NCBI GenBank assembly: GCA_963783045.1
Contig: CAWAMD010000005.1
Location: 1,488,001 to 1,552,000 of the forward strand
Length of the DNA stretch: 64,000 nt
Direction: 5' to 3'
DNA from: CAWAMD01 sp963783045
Lineage (GTDB): Bacteria; Actinomycetota; Nitriliruptoria; Nitriliruptorales; Nitriliruptoraceae
Positions 1 to 8,937 of this stretch are shown piece after piece. Position numbers and translations under genes: made by a program. The notes under the pieces are model-generated. The model was given only the letters and a program-made list of their open reading frames with translations. It was not told the origin of the DNA and did not search any database. Positions within the stretch are counted from its first letter, which is position 1; the number at the start of each line of letters is the position of its first letter.

Positions 1-792
1 CGCGTAGTCGCGGGCAGCGACGATGCGGTCCACCGGCAGCGCGCCCACCGACACCGCCGCGACCGCGATGTAGAGGACGATGACGAAGCCCACCGCCGTG
101 TAGAAGGCGCGCGGCAGCGTCCGGGCCGGGTCGACGACGTCCTCGGCGCTGTTCGCGATCAGCTCGAAGCCCTCGTAGGCGAGGAAGATCACCATCCCAC
201 CGGCCACGAGCGACACCGGTGACGACCACTGCGACGGCGCCAGCCGCGCCGGCGTGACGCTCGCGACGCCGACCCCGACGAACAGCACGAGAATGGCGAC
301 CTTGACGCCGACGACGAGCCGCTCCGCACGGGCGATCACGTCCGCGCTCGCGAGGTTCAACGCCGTGATCCCGACGATCGACGCCGACAGCCAGACATGA
401 CGGAGCAGTGGCCGCATGCCCGCGGGGAAGAAGCTCGCGGCGTAGCTGCCGAAGGCCGACGCGTACAGCGAGAGCATCGCGATGTAGCTGACCCACAGCA
501 GCACGTTCACGGCACCGGCGAACAGGCCCGGTCCGAAGGCCTCGTTCACGAACACCACCGTGCCGCCCCGGCGCGGCAACCGGCGCGTCAGCCGCACGTA
601 GGCCCGTGCGGTGACCAGCGCCACGGCCCCGGCCAGGGCGAAGGCCACCGGCGCCCCGCCCCCGGTGATCTGCACCGACAGGCCGAGGACCGCGAAGATC
701 CCGCCACCCACCATGCCGCCGACACCGATCGCGACGGCGCCCCACAGCCCGACTCGACGCTCGCCGTCGGTGCCCGCTGGCCCGGGCGTCAC
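1..792 (-). CDS. APC-family amino acid permease, 3' end cut by window edge
   Basis: The first 264 codons of an amino acid/polyamine permease are visible, reading leftwards off the window. The GTG start at 792-790 gives an N-terminus VTPGPAGTDGERRVGLWG, followed at once by the TM1 glycine-rich segment GVGGMVGGGIFAVLGLSVQI, the hallmark of APC transporters. Several further hydrophobic helices follow, including the region with FLAYEGFELIANSAEDVVDP, the conserved EG(F/Y)E segment of TM6. It should import an amino acid or amine through the inner membrane; the substrate cannot be told. The gene sits 10 bases downstream of the Nudix gene on the same strand, so the two may be cotranscribed. The C-terminal half lies outside the window. 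Confidence 0.85.
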   Translation of the reverse strand, partial: MTPGPAGTDGERRVGLWGAVAIGVGGMVGGGIFAVLGLSVQITGGGAPVAFALAGAVALVTARAYVRLTRRLPRRGGTVVFVNEAFGPGLFAGAVNVLLWVSYIAMLSLYASAFGSYAASFFPAGMRPLLRHVWLSASIVGITALNLASADVIARAERLVVGVKVAILVLFVGVGVASVTPARLAPSQWSSPVSLVAGGMVIFLAYEGFELIANSAEDVVDPARTLPRAFYTAVGFVIVLYIAVAAVSVGALPVDRIVAARDYA

Positions 793-802
793 CGGCGACC
801 GC

Positions 803-1346
803 CTAGGGCAGGCGGCCGACGTGTGCCAACGCGCAGCGCACGAGCCGGTCGTGTCCGCCGGTCATCTCGGCGGCCACGTCGGGTCCGACGACGTCCTCGA
901 CGGACAGCCAGGTGAAGTCGAGCGCGTTCTCGGGGGCCCGGCACTCCCCGTCGACCGGCACGACGTAGGCGAGGCTGACGGCATGGTGGCGGGGGTCCTG
1001 ATACCCGGTGCGGCGCCCGTCGGGGAAGAACTCGGCGACGGTGAACGGCACGGGCGACGCCGGGATCTGCGGCTCGGCGTCGGCACCGAGATCCTTCGTC
1101 AGGTGCCGCCACAGCGCCTCGCGCACGGTCTCGCCGTACATGACCCGCCCGCTGACGACCGCACGGCTGATGGTGCCGTCGGCCATCGCCCGGAGCAGGA
1201 GCCCCACCCGCTCGACCTGTCCGAGATGGTCGTGGCGGACGGGGACCGCGGCGACGTACACGAGCGGGACGCGGTCTCGGACCTCGGAGAGGTCGTCCTC
1301 GGACAGCCATCCCGGGGACGTTCTCGGCAGTGTCTGGGGTGGTCAT
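803..1346 (-). CDS. DUF4916 Nudix-fold protein with degenerate Nudix box, apparent 1-base frameshift near its start
   Basis: The continuous frame from GTG 1261 gives 152 residues with a Nudix-like helix (GRVMYGETVREALWRHL). The canonical REUxEE metal ligands are replaced (RHLTKD), so pyrophosphatase activity is doubtful. This resembles the actinobacterial DUF4916 group. Those proteins normally start with a PGWLSEDDL-type segment. That segment is encoded just upstream in the same frame (1312-1262), but the frame has no ATG or GTG there and meets a stop at 1345-1343. The better start is ATG 1346-1344 with an AGGAG about 12 bases upstream, and its frame joins the body if one G of the GGG run (minus strand, 1313-1311) is removed, giving an MTTPDTAENVPGWLSEDDL start. 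I infer a frameshift or sequence error. The stop is at 805-803. Confidence 0.7.
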
Positions 1347-1548
1347 GGGCGCGTGCGCTCCTGGCCGGCATCCTGTGCAGTGTTCCATCCAGCGCGCGCA
1401 CAGCCGAGCGTTCGGTGCAACCGGACGCGTTTCTGCGCGATCAGGAACAGCATGTGCCCAAAAGTGGTCGACACGGACACGTCGGAGTGGCACAACTAGA
1501 GGACGCAACACCAGCGCACTGTCCGACCCACGTCGCGAAGGAGCAACC

Positions 1549-1686
1549 GTGGCCCGTATCGGTCGTCCCCGCCGCCTTCTCCAGGTCGCCGTTCCGCCCG
1601 AGGTCGAGCCGCTCGTCGAGGACACCCCGACGATCGCCGACGACGAACCGGCCGAGATCACCGCGGAGGGCAGCGCGCGCGACTGA
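1549..1686 (+). CDS. Small 45-residue hypothetical protein
   Basis: GTG 1549 is preceded by a strong AAGGAG (1538-1543) at good spacing and opens a 45-codon frame ending at TGA 1684-1686, 12 bases before the next gene. The peptide has a basic N-terminus (VARIGRPRRLLQVAVPP) and an acidic tail (EVEPLVEDTPTIADDEPAEI). No known domain, signal peptide or membrane segment is visible. The ribosome binding site and close spacing to the downstream gene support expression. The function is unknown. Confidence 0.5.
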   Translation: MARIGRPRRLLQVAVPPEVEPLVEDTPTIADDEPAEITAEGSARD

Positions 1687-1698
1687 CGGACGCCCGTC

Positions 1699-2502
1699 AT
1701 GCTCGCGCTCCTCGCCATCCTGACGCTGACGGTCCTGATGACCTCGGCGCTCGCCGCGCCGCGCCGGCTGCGTGCCGCGATCTGGACCGGCCGGCTCCCC
1801 CGGCGCCTCGGGGCGCTGCCCCGCGAGGAGGTTCCGGCGCACGAGGCCCCGCGTGGCTTCAAGGCCATGCAGGTGCTGATCGCACCCGACGCGAGCGAGG
1901 CCGGGTTCGCCGGTGTCTCCGTCGGCGGCAGCTACACGGCCGACGACGCCGCCGTGTGCGTCCTCCACCGCGAGCACGACGCACCGGATCTCGCCTGCGA
2001 ATGTGGCTTCTACGCCTACATGGATCGCGAGCGGGCCCGCTGGCTGCTCGGCCGACGGGTGGGCTTCGGCGGCGACGTGATCGTCCGCAGCCTGTGCGAG
2101 GTGGAGCTGCTCGGCCGTGTCGTCGAGCACGACCTCGGCTTCCGGGCGCAGCGCCAACGGGTGCTCGGCGTGAGGATCCTGCCCTGGTGCGCCGACTGTG
2201 CCGCCGTCGGGCGGCTGGTCCGGGCCACCTGCCTCGGCACCGACGGCCGGCCCGCGCTGCCCGAGCTGCCCTGGGCCCGGGAGGGCACGGCCGCCCGCGC
2301 CGGCGTGCACCCGAGCGTGCAGCGGCTGTGGGAGTGGTCGCCGCTGCGGCCCGTCTGCGAGTCGTGCGGCGACCGCCTGGGCCTCGTCGGCATCTGCCTG
2401 CGGGTCCCGGAGGTCACCGCGATGCTCGGCACCGAGGTCGGATGGCTCGACGAGGCGATCATCCCACCCGAGCGGGTGCTGGCCGTCCACGCACGCCGCT
2501 GA
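1699..2502 (+). CDS. Membrane-anchored Cys-rich hypothetical protein
   Basis: 267 residues. Residues 1-20 (MLALLAILTLTVLMTSALAA) form an uncleaved signal anchor or lipid-free leader. The body carries three cysteine pairs: CECGFY near residue 95, CADC near 172 and CESC near 225, plus single cysteines nearby. That pattern suggests a structural metal site such as zinc, or redox pairs. Many tryptophan and basic residues sit between the pairs. I do not recognise a named family, although a CxCGFY motif behind an N-terminal helix is reminiscent of conserved actinobacterial unknowns. It follows the 45-residue gene by 12 bases, which suggests an operon. The role is unknown. Confidence 0.65.
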   Translation: MLALLAILTLTVLMTSALAAPRRLRAAIWTGRLPRRLGALPREEVPAHEAPRGFKAMQVLIAPDASEAGFAGVSVGGSYTADDAAVCVLHREHDAPDLACECGFYAYMDRERARWLLGRRVGFGGDVIVRSLCEVELLGRVVEHDLGFRAQRQRVLGVRILPWCADCAAVGRLVRATCLGTDGRPALPELPWAREGTAARAGVHPSVQRLWEWSPLRPVCESCGDRLGLVGICLRVPEVTAMLGTEVGWLDEAIIPPERVLAVHARR

Positions 2503-2642
2503 CGCGCCCGCCCGCATGTTCGGGTGCGCATCGCCCGTCTGCTAGGTATCGCACGACCGCTGACCGCCGTACCGGAGCCCTCGACCTGGCCGCGCTCCCC
2601 ACCACCCGCCTCGTCGCCCGCACCCTGCCGAACGGGCTCCCC

Positions 2643-3593
2643 GTGGCCCGCCGGCTGGTGCACCGGGGTCTCGACCACGTGTTCGGGCCTCCCCCTTTCG
2701 AGCCCGACGACCCGTCCGGCGACCAGGGCCTGTTCGGCCCGGGGTCGGCCACCTGGCGGATCATCGGCGAGCCGGCCGCGATCGTCGGCGGTGTCCGGGC
2801 GCTGCTCACCCAGCTGCTCCATCCCCACGCCATGGCCGGCGTCGCCGACCACTCGAGCTACCGCACCGCCCCGCTGCAGCGGCTGCGCGGCACCGCCGCC
2901 TGGGTCACGACGGCGGCCTTCGGCACGACCGAGGACGTGCTCGCGGTCTCCCGCCACGTGCGCCGCATCCATCGCCGGGTCCGCGGCGTCGCCCCGGACG
3001 GCCGGGCCTACGCGGCCGACGACCCGCAGCTGCTGACCTGGGTCTCGGTCGCGCTCACCTCGAGCTTCCTCGCGACCGACGCGGCCTACGCGCCGCGTCC
3101 CGCGTCCGCCGCCGCGGCCGACGCGTTCGTCGCCGAGCAGTCACGGGCCGCAGCCCTGCTCGACCCCCGGGTCGACCTCGACGTCCTCGAGCGGGACCTC
3201 GAGGCCCGCGCGTCCCTCCGCGCCGGCACCTTCCCGCTCCCGCTGCTCGACGACGGGGCGCTGCCCACCGATCGGGCGACGCTGCAGGCCACCCTCACCC
3301 GCTTCCGGCCGGCCCTCGGCGTCAATGCCCAGGGCCGCGAGGCGCTGCGATTCCTCGTGTTGCCCCCGATCCCCCGCCCGCTGCTCATCGGCTACCTGCC
3401 GCTGCTGGCCGGGGCCGTCACGACGCTGGACGACCACGCCTGCCGGCTGCTGCGCGTTCCCCACGACCCCGTGACACGGATGGTGGCGCGGCTGCAGGCC
3501 GAGGCGCTGCTCACGACCCTGCGCGCGGCCGCCGGCCCCTCGCCGTCGCTCGCCGCCGCACGCCACCGGGTGCGGACGGCCAGCCGCCGCTGA
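2643..3593 (+). CDS. DUF2236 / MpaB-like oxygenase family protein
   Basis: The protein matches the oxygenase MpaB / latex-clearing-protein-like DUF2236 family: FGPPPF near the start, then WRIIGEPAAIVGGVRALLTQ, LLHPHAMAGVADHS (the conserved histidine-containing helix), RIHRRVRG, and a late H-and-R segment, DDHACRLLRVPHDPVTR. Family members bind b-type haem through conserved histidines and are linked to oxidative cleavage chemistry; the substrate here is unknown. The first GTG in frame is at 2643, but the frame stays open upstream and protein-like sequence (from about 2583, DLAALPTTRLVARTLPNG) continues, so a rarer start codon upstream is possible. The length of about 316 residues fits the family. 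Confidence 0.75.
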   Translation: MARRLVHRGLDHVFGPPPFEPDDPSGDQGLFGPGSATWRIIGEPAAIVGGVRALLTQLLHPHAMAGVADHSSYRTAPLQRLRGTAAWVTTAAFGTTEDVLAVSRHVRRIHRRVRGVAPDGRAYAADDPQLLTWVSVALTSSFLATDAAYAPRPASAAAADAFVAEQSRAAALLDPRVDLDVLERDLEARASLRAGTFPLPLLDDGALPTDRATLQATLTRFRPALGVNAQGREALRFLVLPPIPRPLLIGYLPLLAGAVTTLDDHACRLLRVPHDPVTRMVARLQAEALLTTLRAAAGPSPSLAAARHRVRTASRR

Positions 3594-3702
3594 GACCCCG
3601 GGTCCACCGGCGGGCCAGCCGGTACCTTCAGCGGCGGTCGCCGGCCTCTGATCCGACGGCCGTCGCGGGTGCGTCGACGCGCCCGCTCACGGAGCGCGCA
3701 GC

Positions 3703-3927
3703 ATGGAGCATCTGTCCAACCGGGCGGCGCGGGGCATCGCCCTCGCGGCGCTGACGCTCGCCTGCGTGGTCGGCCCCGCGCCGCAGGTCGTCGAAGCCTT
3801 CGAGCGGGTCTACGCCGTCGCGGTCATGGACCAGCGCACCCGCCGCCGGTCCCGCGACCGGGTCCGCGGTCCCCGGCTGGGGCCACGCGCACCGCGCGAG
3901 CGCCGGCCGATGCCGGCCCGCCCGTAG
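3703..3927 (+). CDS. Small hypothetical protein with N-terminal hydrophobic segment
   Basis: ATG 3703 follows GGAGCG by six bases. The 74-residue product has a hydrophobic stretch (GIALAALTLACVVG, residues 11-24) resembling a signal or anchor helix, then an extremely Arg/Pro-rich tail (RTRRRSRDRVRGPRLGPRAP). The Arg-rich tail is typical of GC-rich random frames, so the gene is uncertain. No domain is recognised. It fills the gap between the DUF2236 gene and guaB1. Confidence 0.3.
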   Translation: MEHLSNRAARGIALAALTLACVVGPAPQVVEAFERVYAVAVMDQRTRRRSRDRVRGPRLGPRAPRERRPMPARP

Positions 3928-4003
3928 CCGCCCGAGGCGCGGCGGGACACCCGCCCGTCGCTACCGTGGGAGCCGGCCTCCTCCCTCCAGCAGCAGGTAC
4001 GCG

Positions 4004-5443
4004 ATGCAATTCCTCGACGACCGCGCCGACGGCCACGACCTGACCTATGACGACGCGTTCATGGTCCCGAACCGGTCCGCGATCGCCTCGCGCCTCGACG
4101 TGGACCTCACCACGAGCGACGGGACCGGCACCACCATCCCGATCGTCGTCGCGAACATGACCGCCGTCGCCGGCCGCCGCATGGCCGAGACCATCGCCCG
4201 CCGCGGCGGCATCGCGATCATCCCGCAGGACATCCCGACCGAGATCGTCACCGAGGTGACGGGCTGGGTGAAGGGACGGCACCTCGTCGTGGACACGCCC
4301 ATCACGCTCGGCCCGAACGACACGGTCGGCGAAGCGCTGAACCTCCTTCCCAAGCGTGCCCACAACGCCGTGATCGTCGTCGCGCACGACCGCCCGGTCG
4401 GCGTGGTCACCGAGGCGGACCTGACCGAGGTGGACCGCTTCACCCAGCTCGAGCGGGTCATGTCGACCGACCTCGTCACCGTGCCCGACACGGTGGATCC
4501 CCAGGACGCCTACAACCGGCTGCACGACGCCCGCCGGCGGCTCGCGCCGGTCGTCGACGCCGACGGCTGCCTCGTGGGCATCCTCACGCGCACCGGCGCG
4601 CTGCGCTCAGCCCTCTACGACCCGGCGGTCGACGCGGACGGCCGGCTGCGCATCGGCGCGGCGCTCGGCATCAGCGGCGACGTGGCCACCCGCGCCAGGA
4701 CGCTGATCGACGCCGGGGTGGACGTGCTCGTCGTCGACACGGCCCACGGCCATCAGGAACGGATGATCGAGGCGGTCGCGGCCGTGCGCGCCCTCGACCC
4801 ACCGGTCCCCCTGGTGGCCGGCAACGTCGTCACGCCGGCCGGCGTCGACGACCTGATCGACGCCGGCGCGGACATCGTGAAGGTCGGGGTCGGCCCCGGC
4901 GCGATGTGCACCACCCGGATGATGACCGGGGTCGGCCGCCCGCAGCTGTCGGCCGTCATCGACTGCGCCACGCAGGCACGACAGCGGGGTGCCCACGTGT
5001 GGGCCGACGGCGGGGTCCGCCACCCCCGGGACGTGGCGCTCGCGCTGGCCGCCGGCGCGTCGAACGTCATGGTCGGCTCCTGGTTCGCCGGCACCCACGA
5101 GTCGCCCGGGGACCTCCAGCGAGACGCCGACGGCCGCCCCTACAAGGTCAGCTTCGGGATGGCGTCGGCGCGAGCGGTCGAGCAGCGGACCGCCGAGGAC
5201 GAGGACCCCTTCGAGCGCGCCCGCAAGGGCCTGTTCGAGGAGGGGATCTCGTCGGCGCGCATGTACCTGGAGCCGGCCCGGCCGGGCGTCGAGGATCTGG
5301 TGGACGAGATCGTCGCCGGGCTGCGCAGCGCCTGCACCTACGCCGGCGCGTCCACGCTCGAGGAGCTCCACGAGCGTGCGGTGCTCGGTGTGCAGACCCG
5401 CTCCGGCTACACCGAGGGCCAGCCGCGGCACGTCAGCTGGTGA
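4004..5443 (+). CDS. guaB1: GuaB1-family IMP dehydrogenase-related protein / GMP reductase with CBS pair
   Basis: 479 residues of the IMPDH/GMPR barrel family. The N-terminus LTYDDAFMVPNRS is typical. A tandem CBS module lies at about residues 90-200. The active-site loop GPGAMCTTRMMTGVGRPQ carries the catalytic Cys302, and GGVRHPRDVALALAAGASNVM forms the phosphate-binding region. The TTR loop sequence and C-terminal layout match actinobacterial GuaB1. Members studied elsewhere convert GMP to IMP with NADPH (purine salvage), with the CBS domains as nucleotide sensors. The assignment rests on family knowledge and the loop sequence. It is separated from the following zinc-finger gene by about 100 bases. 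Confidence 0.9.
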   Translation: MQFLDDRADGHDLTYDDAFMVPNRSAIASRLDVDLTTSDGTGTTIPIVVANMTAVAGRRMAETIARRGGIAIIPQDIPTEIVTEVTGWVKGRHLVVDTPITLGPNDTVGEALNLLPKRAHNAVIVVAHDRPVGVVTEADLTEVDRFTQLERVMSTDLVTVPDTVDPQDAYNRLHDARRRLAPVVDADGCLVGILTRTGALRSALYDPAVDADGRLRIGAALGISGDVATRARTLIDAGVDVLVVDTAHGHQERMIEAVAAVRALDPPVPLVAGNVVTPAGVDDLIDAGADIVKVGVGPGAMCTTRMMTGVGRPQLSAVIDCATQARQRGAHVWADGGVRHPRDVALALAAGASNVMVGSWFAGTHESPGDLQRDADGRPYKVSFGMASARAVEQRTAEDEDPFERARKGLFEEGISSARMYLEPARPGVEDLVDEIVAGLRSACTYAGASTLEELHERAVLGVQTRSGYTEGQPRHVSW

Positions 5444-5544
5444 CCACTCGGCGGACAGCCGTGGACAAACCCGCACGTCGGGCGCCCCAGCAGGTACTGT
5501 TCCCGCCCCTGAGCAGGGACGACGACGGGAGCAGAGGAGGGACG

Positions 5545-5886
5545 GTGGCCACCAAGACCATCATCCAGCAGGCGCGGACCCAGCTCGAAGACGAGCAGAC
5601 ACGCCTGCAGAGCCAGATCGGCGAGCTCGAGGAGCAGGGACGCCTCGAGACCTGGAGGGACTCGCAGCCGGACCTCGTCGACGCCGGCACGGCCGCGGTC
5701 GAACGCGAGCAGGTACAGGCCCTGGCCGACCGGGTGTCCAAGCGGCTCAAGCAGGTCGAGCGTGCGCTCGCGCGCATCGACGAGGGCACCTACGGCCTCT
5801 GCGAGGTGTGCGGGGAGGACATCGCCGAGGAACGGCTCGAGGCGCTCCCCGCCGCGACGACCTGCGTCCGGCACAGCCAGCGCTGA
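5545..5886 (+). CDS. DksA/TraR-type zinc-finger protein
   Basis: 113 residues from GTG 5545, chosen because AGGAGG (5535-5540) lies just upstream. A helical hairpin region rich in Gln, Glu and Leu (about residues 5-75, likely coiled coil) is followed by the zinc knuckle CEVCGEDI and TTCVRHSQR. The usual second CxxC is CxxH here, still able to bind zinc. RIDEGTYGLCEVCG is the characteristic TraR/DksA signature. Such proteins insert a coiled coil into the RNA polymerase secondary channel, or in actinobacteria have poorly known regulatory roles. The amidase gene begins 9 bases after the stop, implying cotranscription. Confidence 0.85.
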   Translation: MATKTIIQQARTQLEDEQTRLQSQIGELEEQGRLETWRDSQPDLVDAGTAAVEREQVQALADRVSKRLKQVERALARIDEGTYGLCEVCGEDIAEERLEALPAATTCVRHSQR

Positions 5887-5894
5887 CGCCGTCC

Positions 5895-7298
5895 GTGGCG
5901 GATCCAGCGTTCTGGTCGGCCAGCGAGCAGGCGCGCCGCCTCGCCGCCGGCGAGGTGTCCTCGCGTGAGCTGACCGCCGCCTACCTCGAACGGATCGAGC
6001 AGCTCGACGGGGCGCTGAACAGCTACGTCACCGTCCTCGCAGAACGGGCCATGGCCGACGCCGCGGCACGTGACGAGGCCACGGCCAGGCGCGAGGCGAC
6101 CGGCCTGTTCCACGGCGTCCCCATCTCCATCAAGGACCTCCACCTCCTCGCCGGCAGCCGCACGACCTTCGGCACCGCCTCGATGGCCGACCACGTCGCG
6201 ACCTTCGACGAGGAGGCGGTGGCCCGTCTGCTCGCCGCCGGCTGCGTGCCGCTGGGCAAGACCAACGTGTCGGAGCTCGGCTCGACGGGACACAGCGCCA
6301 CCCGGCTGCTCGGCCCCTCGCGCAACCCGTGGGACCTGACCCGCAACGCCGGCGGGTCGTCGGGCGGTGCCGGCGCGTCGCTCGCCGCCGGCCTGTGCGC
6401 CGCCGCGCAGGGGTCGGACGGTGGCGGGTCGATCCGGCTCCCGGCGGCCGTGAACGGCGTCGTCGGCCTCAAGCCGTCCCGTGACCGGGTCAGCAACGCT
6501 CCGATGGTCGGCGACTCCCTGTTCGGGCTCACCACCCGCGGGATGCTGACCCGGACGGTGGAGGACGCCGCCGCGTTCCTGGACGTGCTCGCCGGCTACG
6601 TCGCCGGCGACCCGGGCATGGCGCCGCCGCCGGACCGCCGCTTCCGCGACGAGGTCGGCTTCCCGCCCGGACGCCTCCACATCGCGGTCAGCGAGGAGCA
6701 TCTCGAGGGCTCCGGCCCCTCCCCGGCCGTCCATGCGGCGCTGGTTGCCGCGCGGACGCTTCTCGAGGAGCTGGGCCACACCTGCGTGGACGTGCATCTC
6801 GGGCTCCCGGCCACCACCGTCGACCGGTTCCTCGACGTGTGGGCGGCCGGGGTCGGCAGCCAACCCTTCGACCCGGACACGCTCGAGCCGCTCAACCGGT
6901 GGCTGGTCGAGCACAGCCGTCGCACCTCTGCCGCCGACTACGTGCGGGCCCAGTTCGACCTGCAGCTGACCGCCCGCCGGCTCGTCGAGCGGCTCCTCGA
7001 CTACGACGCGCTGCTCACCCCGACGGTGATGGAGCCGGCGCTACGCAACGACCGCTACGACGACGTCGGCCCGGAGGAGCTCTTCCACGACCAGGTCGCA
7101 TGGGTGGGGCTCACGCCCCTCGCCAACGTCACCGGGCAGCCCGCGATCTCGCTGCCCATGGCCATGGACGACGCCACGGGGCTGCCGATCGGCGTGCAGC
7201 TCATCGGACGGCCGTGGGACGAGTCCGGGCTGCTGCGGCTGGCTGCGGAGATCGAGGCGGCCGCGCCGTGGACCGACCGCCGCCCACCCCACGTCTAG
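5895..7298 (+). CDS. Amidase signature family hydrolase
   Basis: 467 residues with the full amidase-signature triad: Lys80 in PISIKDLH, cis-Ser155 in NAGGSSGGAGAS and nucleophile Ser179 in GSDGGGSIRLPA. It hydrolyses an amide of unknown structure. It lacks the GatA context (no gatB or gatC nearby), so it is more likely a catabolic or detoxifying amidase than the tRNA amidotransferase subunit. The start is GTG 5895, 9 bases after the zinc-finger gene. Its last 4 bases overlap the end of the convergent HAD gene. Confidence 0.88.
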   Translation: MADPAFWSASEQARRLAAGEVSSRELTAAYLERIEQLDGALNSYVTVLAERAMADAAARDEATARREATGLFHGVPISIKDLHLLAGSRTTFGTASMADHVATFDEEAVARLLAAGCVPLGKTNVSELGSTGHSATRLLGPSRNPWDLTRNAGGSSGGAGASLAAGLCAAAQGSDGGGSIRLPAAVNGVVGLKPSRDRVSNAPMVGDSLFGLTTRGMLTRTVEDAAAFLDVLAGYVAGDPGMAPPPDRRFRDEVGFPPGRLHIAVSEEHLEGSGPSPAVHAALVAARTLLEELGHTCVDVHLGLPATTVDRFLDVWAAGVGSQPFDPDTLEPLNRWLVEHSRRTSAADYVRAQFDLQLTARRLVERLLDYDALLTPTVMEPALRNDRYDDVGPEELFHDQVAWVGLTPLANVTGQPAISLPMAMDDATGLPIGVQLIGRPWDESGLLRLAAEIEAAAPWTDRRPPHV

Positions 7299-7858
7299 CC
7301 GGTGTGGAGGAAGTCCCCGATGCAGTCGATGTCGGCAGGGGTCAGGCCGATCGTCGGGTCCGGCGCGATGAGCAGGTGCGGGATGTCACCGAGGACCTGC
7401 TGGCCGAGCCGGCGCAGGCTCCCGTCGGCCCCGAGCACGTCGTCGAGCCAGACGATCCGCTCCGGCCGGGTGTCCAGTCGCGCAAGCACCTCCTTCAGGC
7501 CGTCGGCCTTCAGGTCGTTGGAGCGCGGCCCGGCCGGCCCACCCGGCCACGTGACGATCGGCAGCGGGTTCCACCCGAGCGCCGGGGCGACCCACTCGTT
7601 CGCGAGGTGGTCCCACGACGTGAGCCAGGCGCGCGTCGCCGGCAGCGCCCGCAACCGCTCACCCATGCCCCGCGAGACCTGCAGCAGGTAGGGGGCGTCG
7701 TCGACGGAGGTGAAGTCCGGCCAGGCGGTGGACGGCCCCACCGGCGAGATCACCCCGTCCACGTCGATGAGCAGCAGCGGCCCACCGTCGGCCTCGAGCT
7801 CGGGGCCTTGATGGCGGACGCGTGCATCCAACGTCCGCCTCGTCCACGTCCGCCACAT
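7295..7858 (-). CDS. HAD-fold protein of the Swiss Army Knife RNA-repair-associated type
   Basis: 187 residues. The HAD motif I is LLLIDVDGVISP (nucleophile and general-acid Asp), and motif IV acidic residues appear in RIVWLDDVLG. LTSWDHLANEWVAPALGW matches the TTWxHEAN-type segment of the HAD_SAK_2 group, named from domain fusions to RNA-repair proteins. The stand-alone bacterial forms have no confirmed substrate; a phosphatase role is inferred. ATG 7858 is the longest start; the first 25 basic residues look weak, so a later start is possible. The 3' end overlaps the amidase gene by 4 bases on the opposite strand. Confidence 0.7.
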   Translation of the reverse strand: MWRTWTRRTLDARVRHQGPELEADGGPLLLIDVDGVISPVGPSTAWPDFTSVDDAPYLLQVSRGMGERLRALPATRAWLTSWDHLANEWVAPALGWNPLPIVTWPGGPAGPRSNDLKADGLKEVLARLDTRPERIVWLDDVLGADGSLRRLGQQVLGDIPHLLIAPDPTIGLTPADIDCIGDFLHTG

Positions 7859-7876
7859 CGCGTCGGTCGGCCGCGG

Positions 7877-8842
7877 TCAATGCATGATCCCGTCGATGCG
7901 CTCCATGACCTCGTCGTCGAGCTGCTCGAGCACGTCGAGTGCGCCCATGTTGTCGTGGATCTGGTCGATGCGGCTGGCGCCGGTGATCACCGTCGACACG
8001 TTCGGGTTCGCGGCGCACCAGGCGATGGAGAGCTGCGCGAGGGTGCAGTCGAGGTCGTCGGCGACGTCCTTGAGCGAGCGGACCTTCTCGTTCGCCTGCT
8101 CGTTCGTGAGCATGTCCTTGAGCCACTCGAAGCCCTCGAGGGCGCCACGGCTGCCCTCGGGGACGCCGTCGAGGTACTTGCCGGTCAGCAGCCCGGAGGC
8201 GAGCGGGCTCCAGGTCGTCAGACCGAGGCCGATGTCCTCGTAGAGCCGCGCGTACTCCTTCTCGACCTTCCGGCGGTTGAAGAGGTTGTACTGCGGCTGC
8301 TCCATCACGGGCTTGTGCAGGTGGTGACGGTCCGCCACCTCGTAGGCGGTCCGGATCTCGTCGGCAGACCACTCGGAGGTGCCCCAGTACAGGGCCTTGC
8401 CCGACTCGATGATGTCGTGCATCGCCCAGACGGTCTCCTCGACCGGCGTGTCGGGGTCGGCGCGGTGGCAGAACAGCAGGTCGACGAAGTCGAGCCCGAA
8501 CCGCTCGAGCGACCCGTCGATCGCCTGCATGAGGTACTTGCGGTTCAGGGTGTGGTTCATGTTCACGTCGTCGTGGATGCCCCAGTACAGCTTCGTGGAG
8601 ACGACGTAGGACCAGCGCTCCCAGCCGAGCTTGGCGAGCGCCCGGCCCATGATGCGCTCGGACTCGCCGCCGGCGTAGGCCTCGGCGTTGTCGAAGAAGT
8701 TCACCCCGTACCCACGGGCGGTCTCGAGCGCCTCGACGGCGGCGTCGTCGTCGACCTGGTTCTTGAAGGTCACCCAGGACCCGAAGGACAGCACACTCAC
8801 CTTCAGGCCGGAGCGTCCGAGGCGGCGGTAGGTCATTGCCAT
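7877..8842 (-). CDS. Aldo/keto reductase, Kv-beta / YghZ-like group
   Basis: 321 residues forming an NADPH-dependent AKR barrel. It begins YRRLGRSGLKVSVLSFGSW. The catalytic tetrad is visible: Asp and Tyr in FFDNAEAYAGGESE, Lys in VVSTKLYWG and His in LLFCHRADPDTP. VMEQPQYNLFNRRKVE and WSPLASGLLTGKY place it with voltage-gated-potassium-channel beta-like and L-glyceraldehyde-3-phosphate-reductase-like AKRs. It probably reduces small aldehydes such as methylglyoxal. It lies 18 bases upstream of the HAD gene on the same strand and diverges from the acyltransferase gene at 8938. Confidence 0.9.
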   Translation of the reverse strand: MAMTYRRLGRSGLKVSVLSFGSWVTFKNQVDDDAAVEALETARGYGVNFFDNAEAYAGGESERIMGRALAKLGWERWSYVVSTKLYWGIHDDVNMNHTLNRKYLMQAIDGSLERFGLDFVDLLFCHRADPDTPVEETVWAMHDIIESGKALYWGTSEWSADEIRTAYEVADRHHLHKPVMEQPQYNLFNRRKVEKEYARLYEDIGLGLTTWSPLASGLLTGKYLDGVPEGSRGALEGFEWLKDMLTNEQANEKVRSLKDVADDLDCTLAQLSIAWCAANPNVSTVITGASRIDQIHDNMGALDVLEQLDDEVMERIDGIMH

Positions 8843-8937
8843 GGCGTGTCTCCTGGTCGGTCGACGACGAGCCTAGGGAGGCGGATCGCCGGTCGCGTCC
8901 CCGGCCGCGGACGAAGGGACCGCGCTACGGTGGCGTC

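Noticed and set aside
611..1723. A 370-codon plus-strand frame across the Nudix region
   Set aside because: The opposite strand holds the Nudix family protein with its own ribosome binding site; the plus frame shows no domain.
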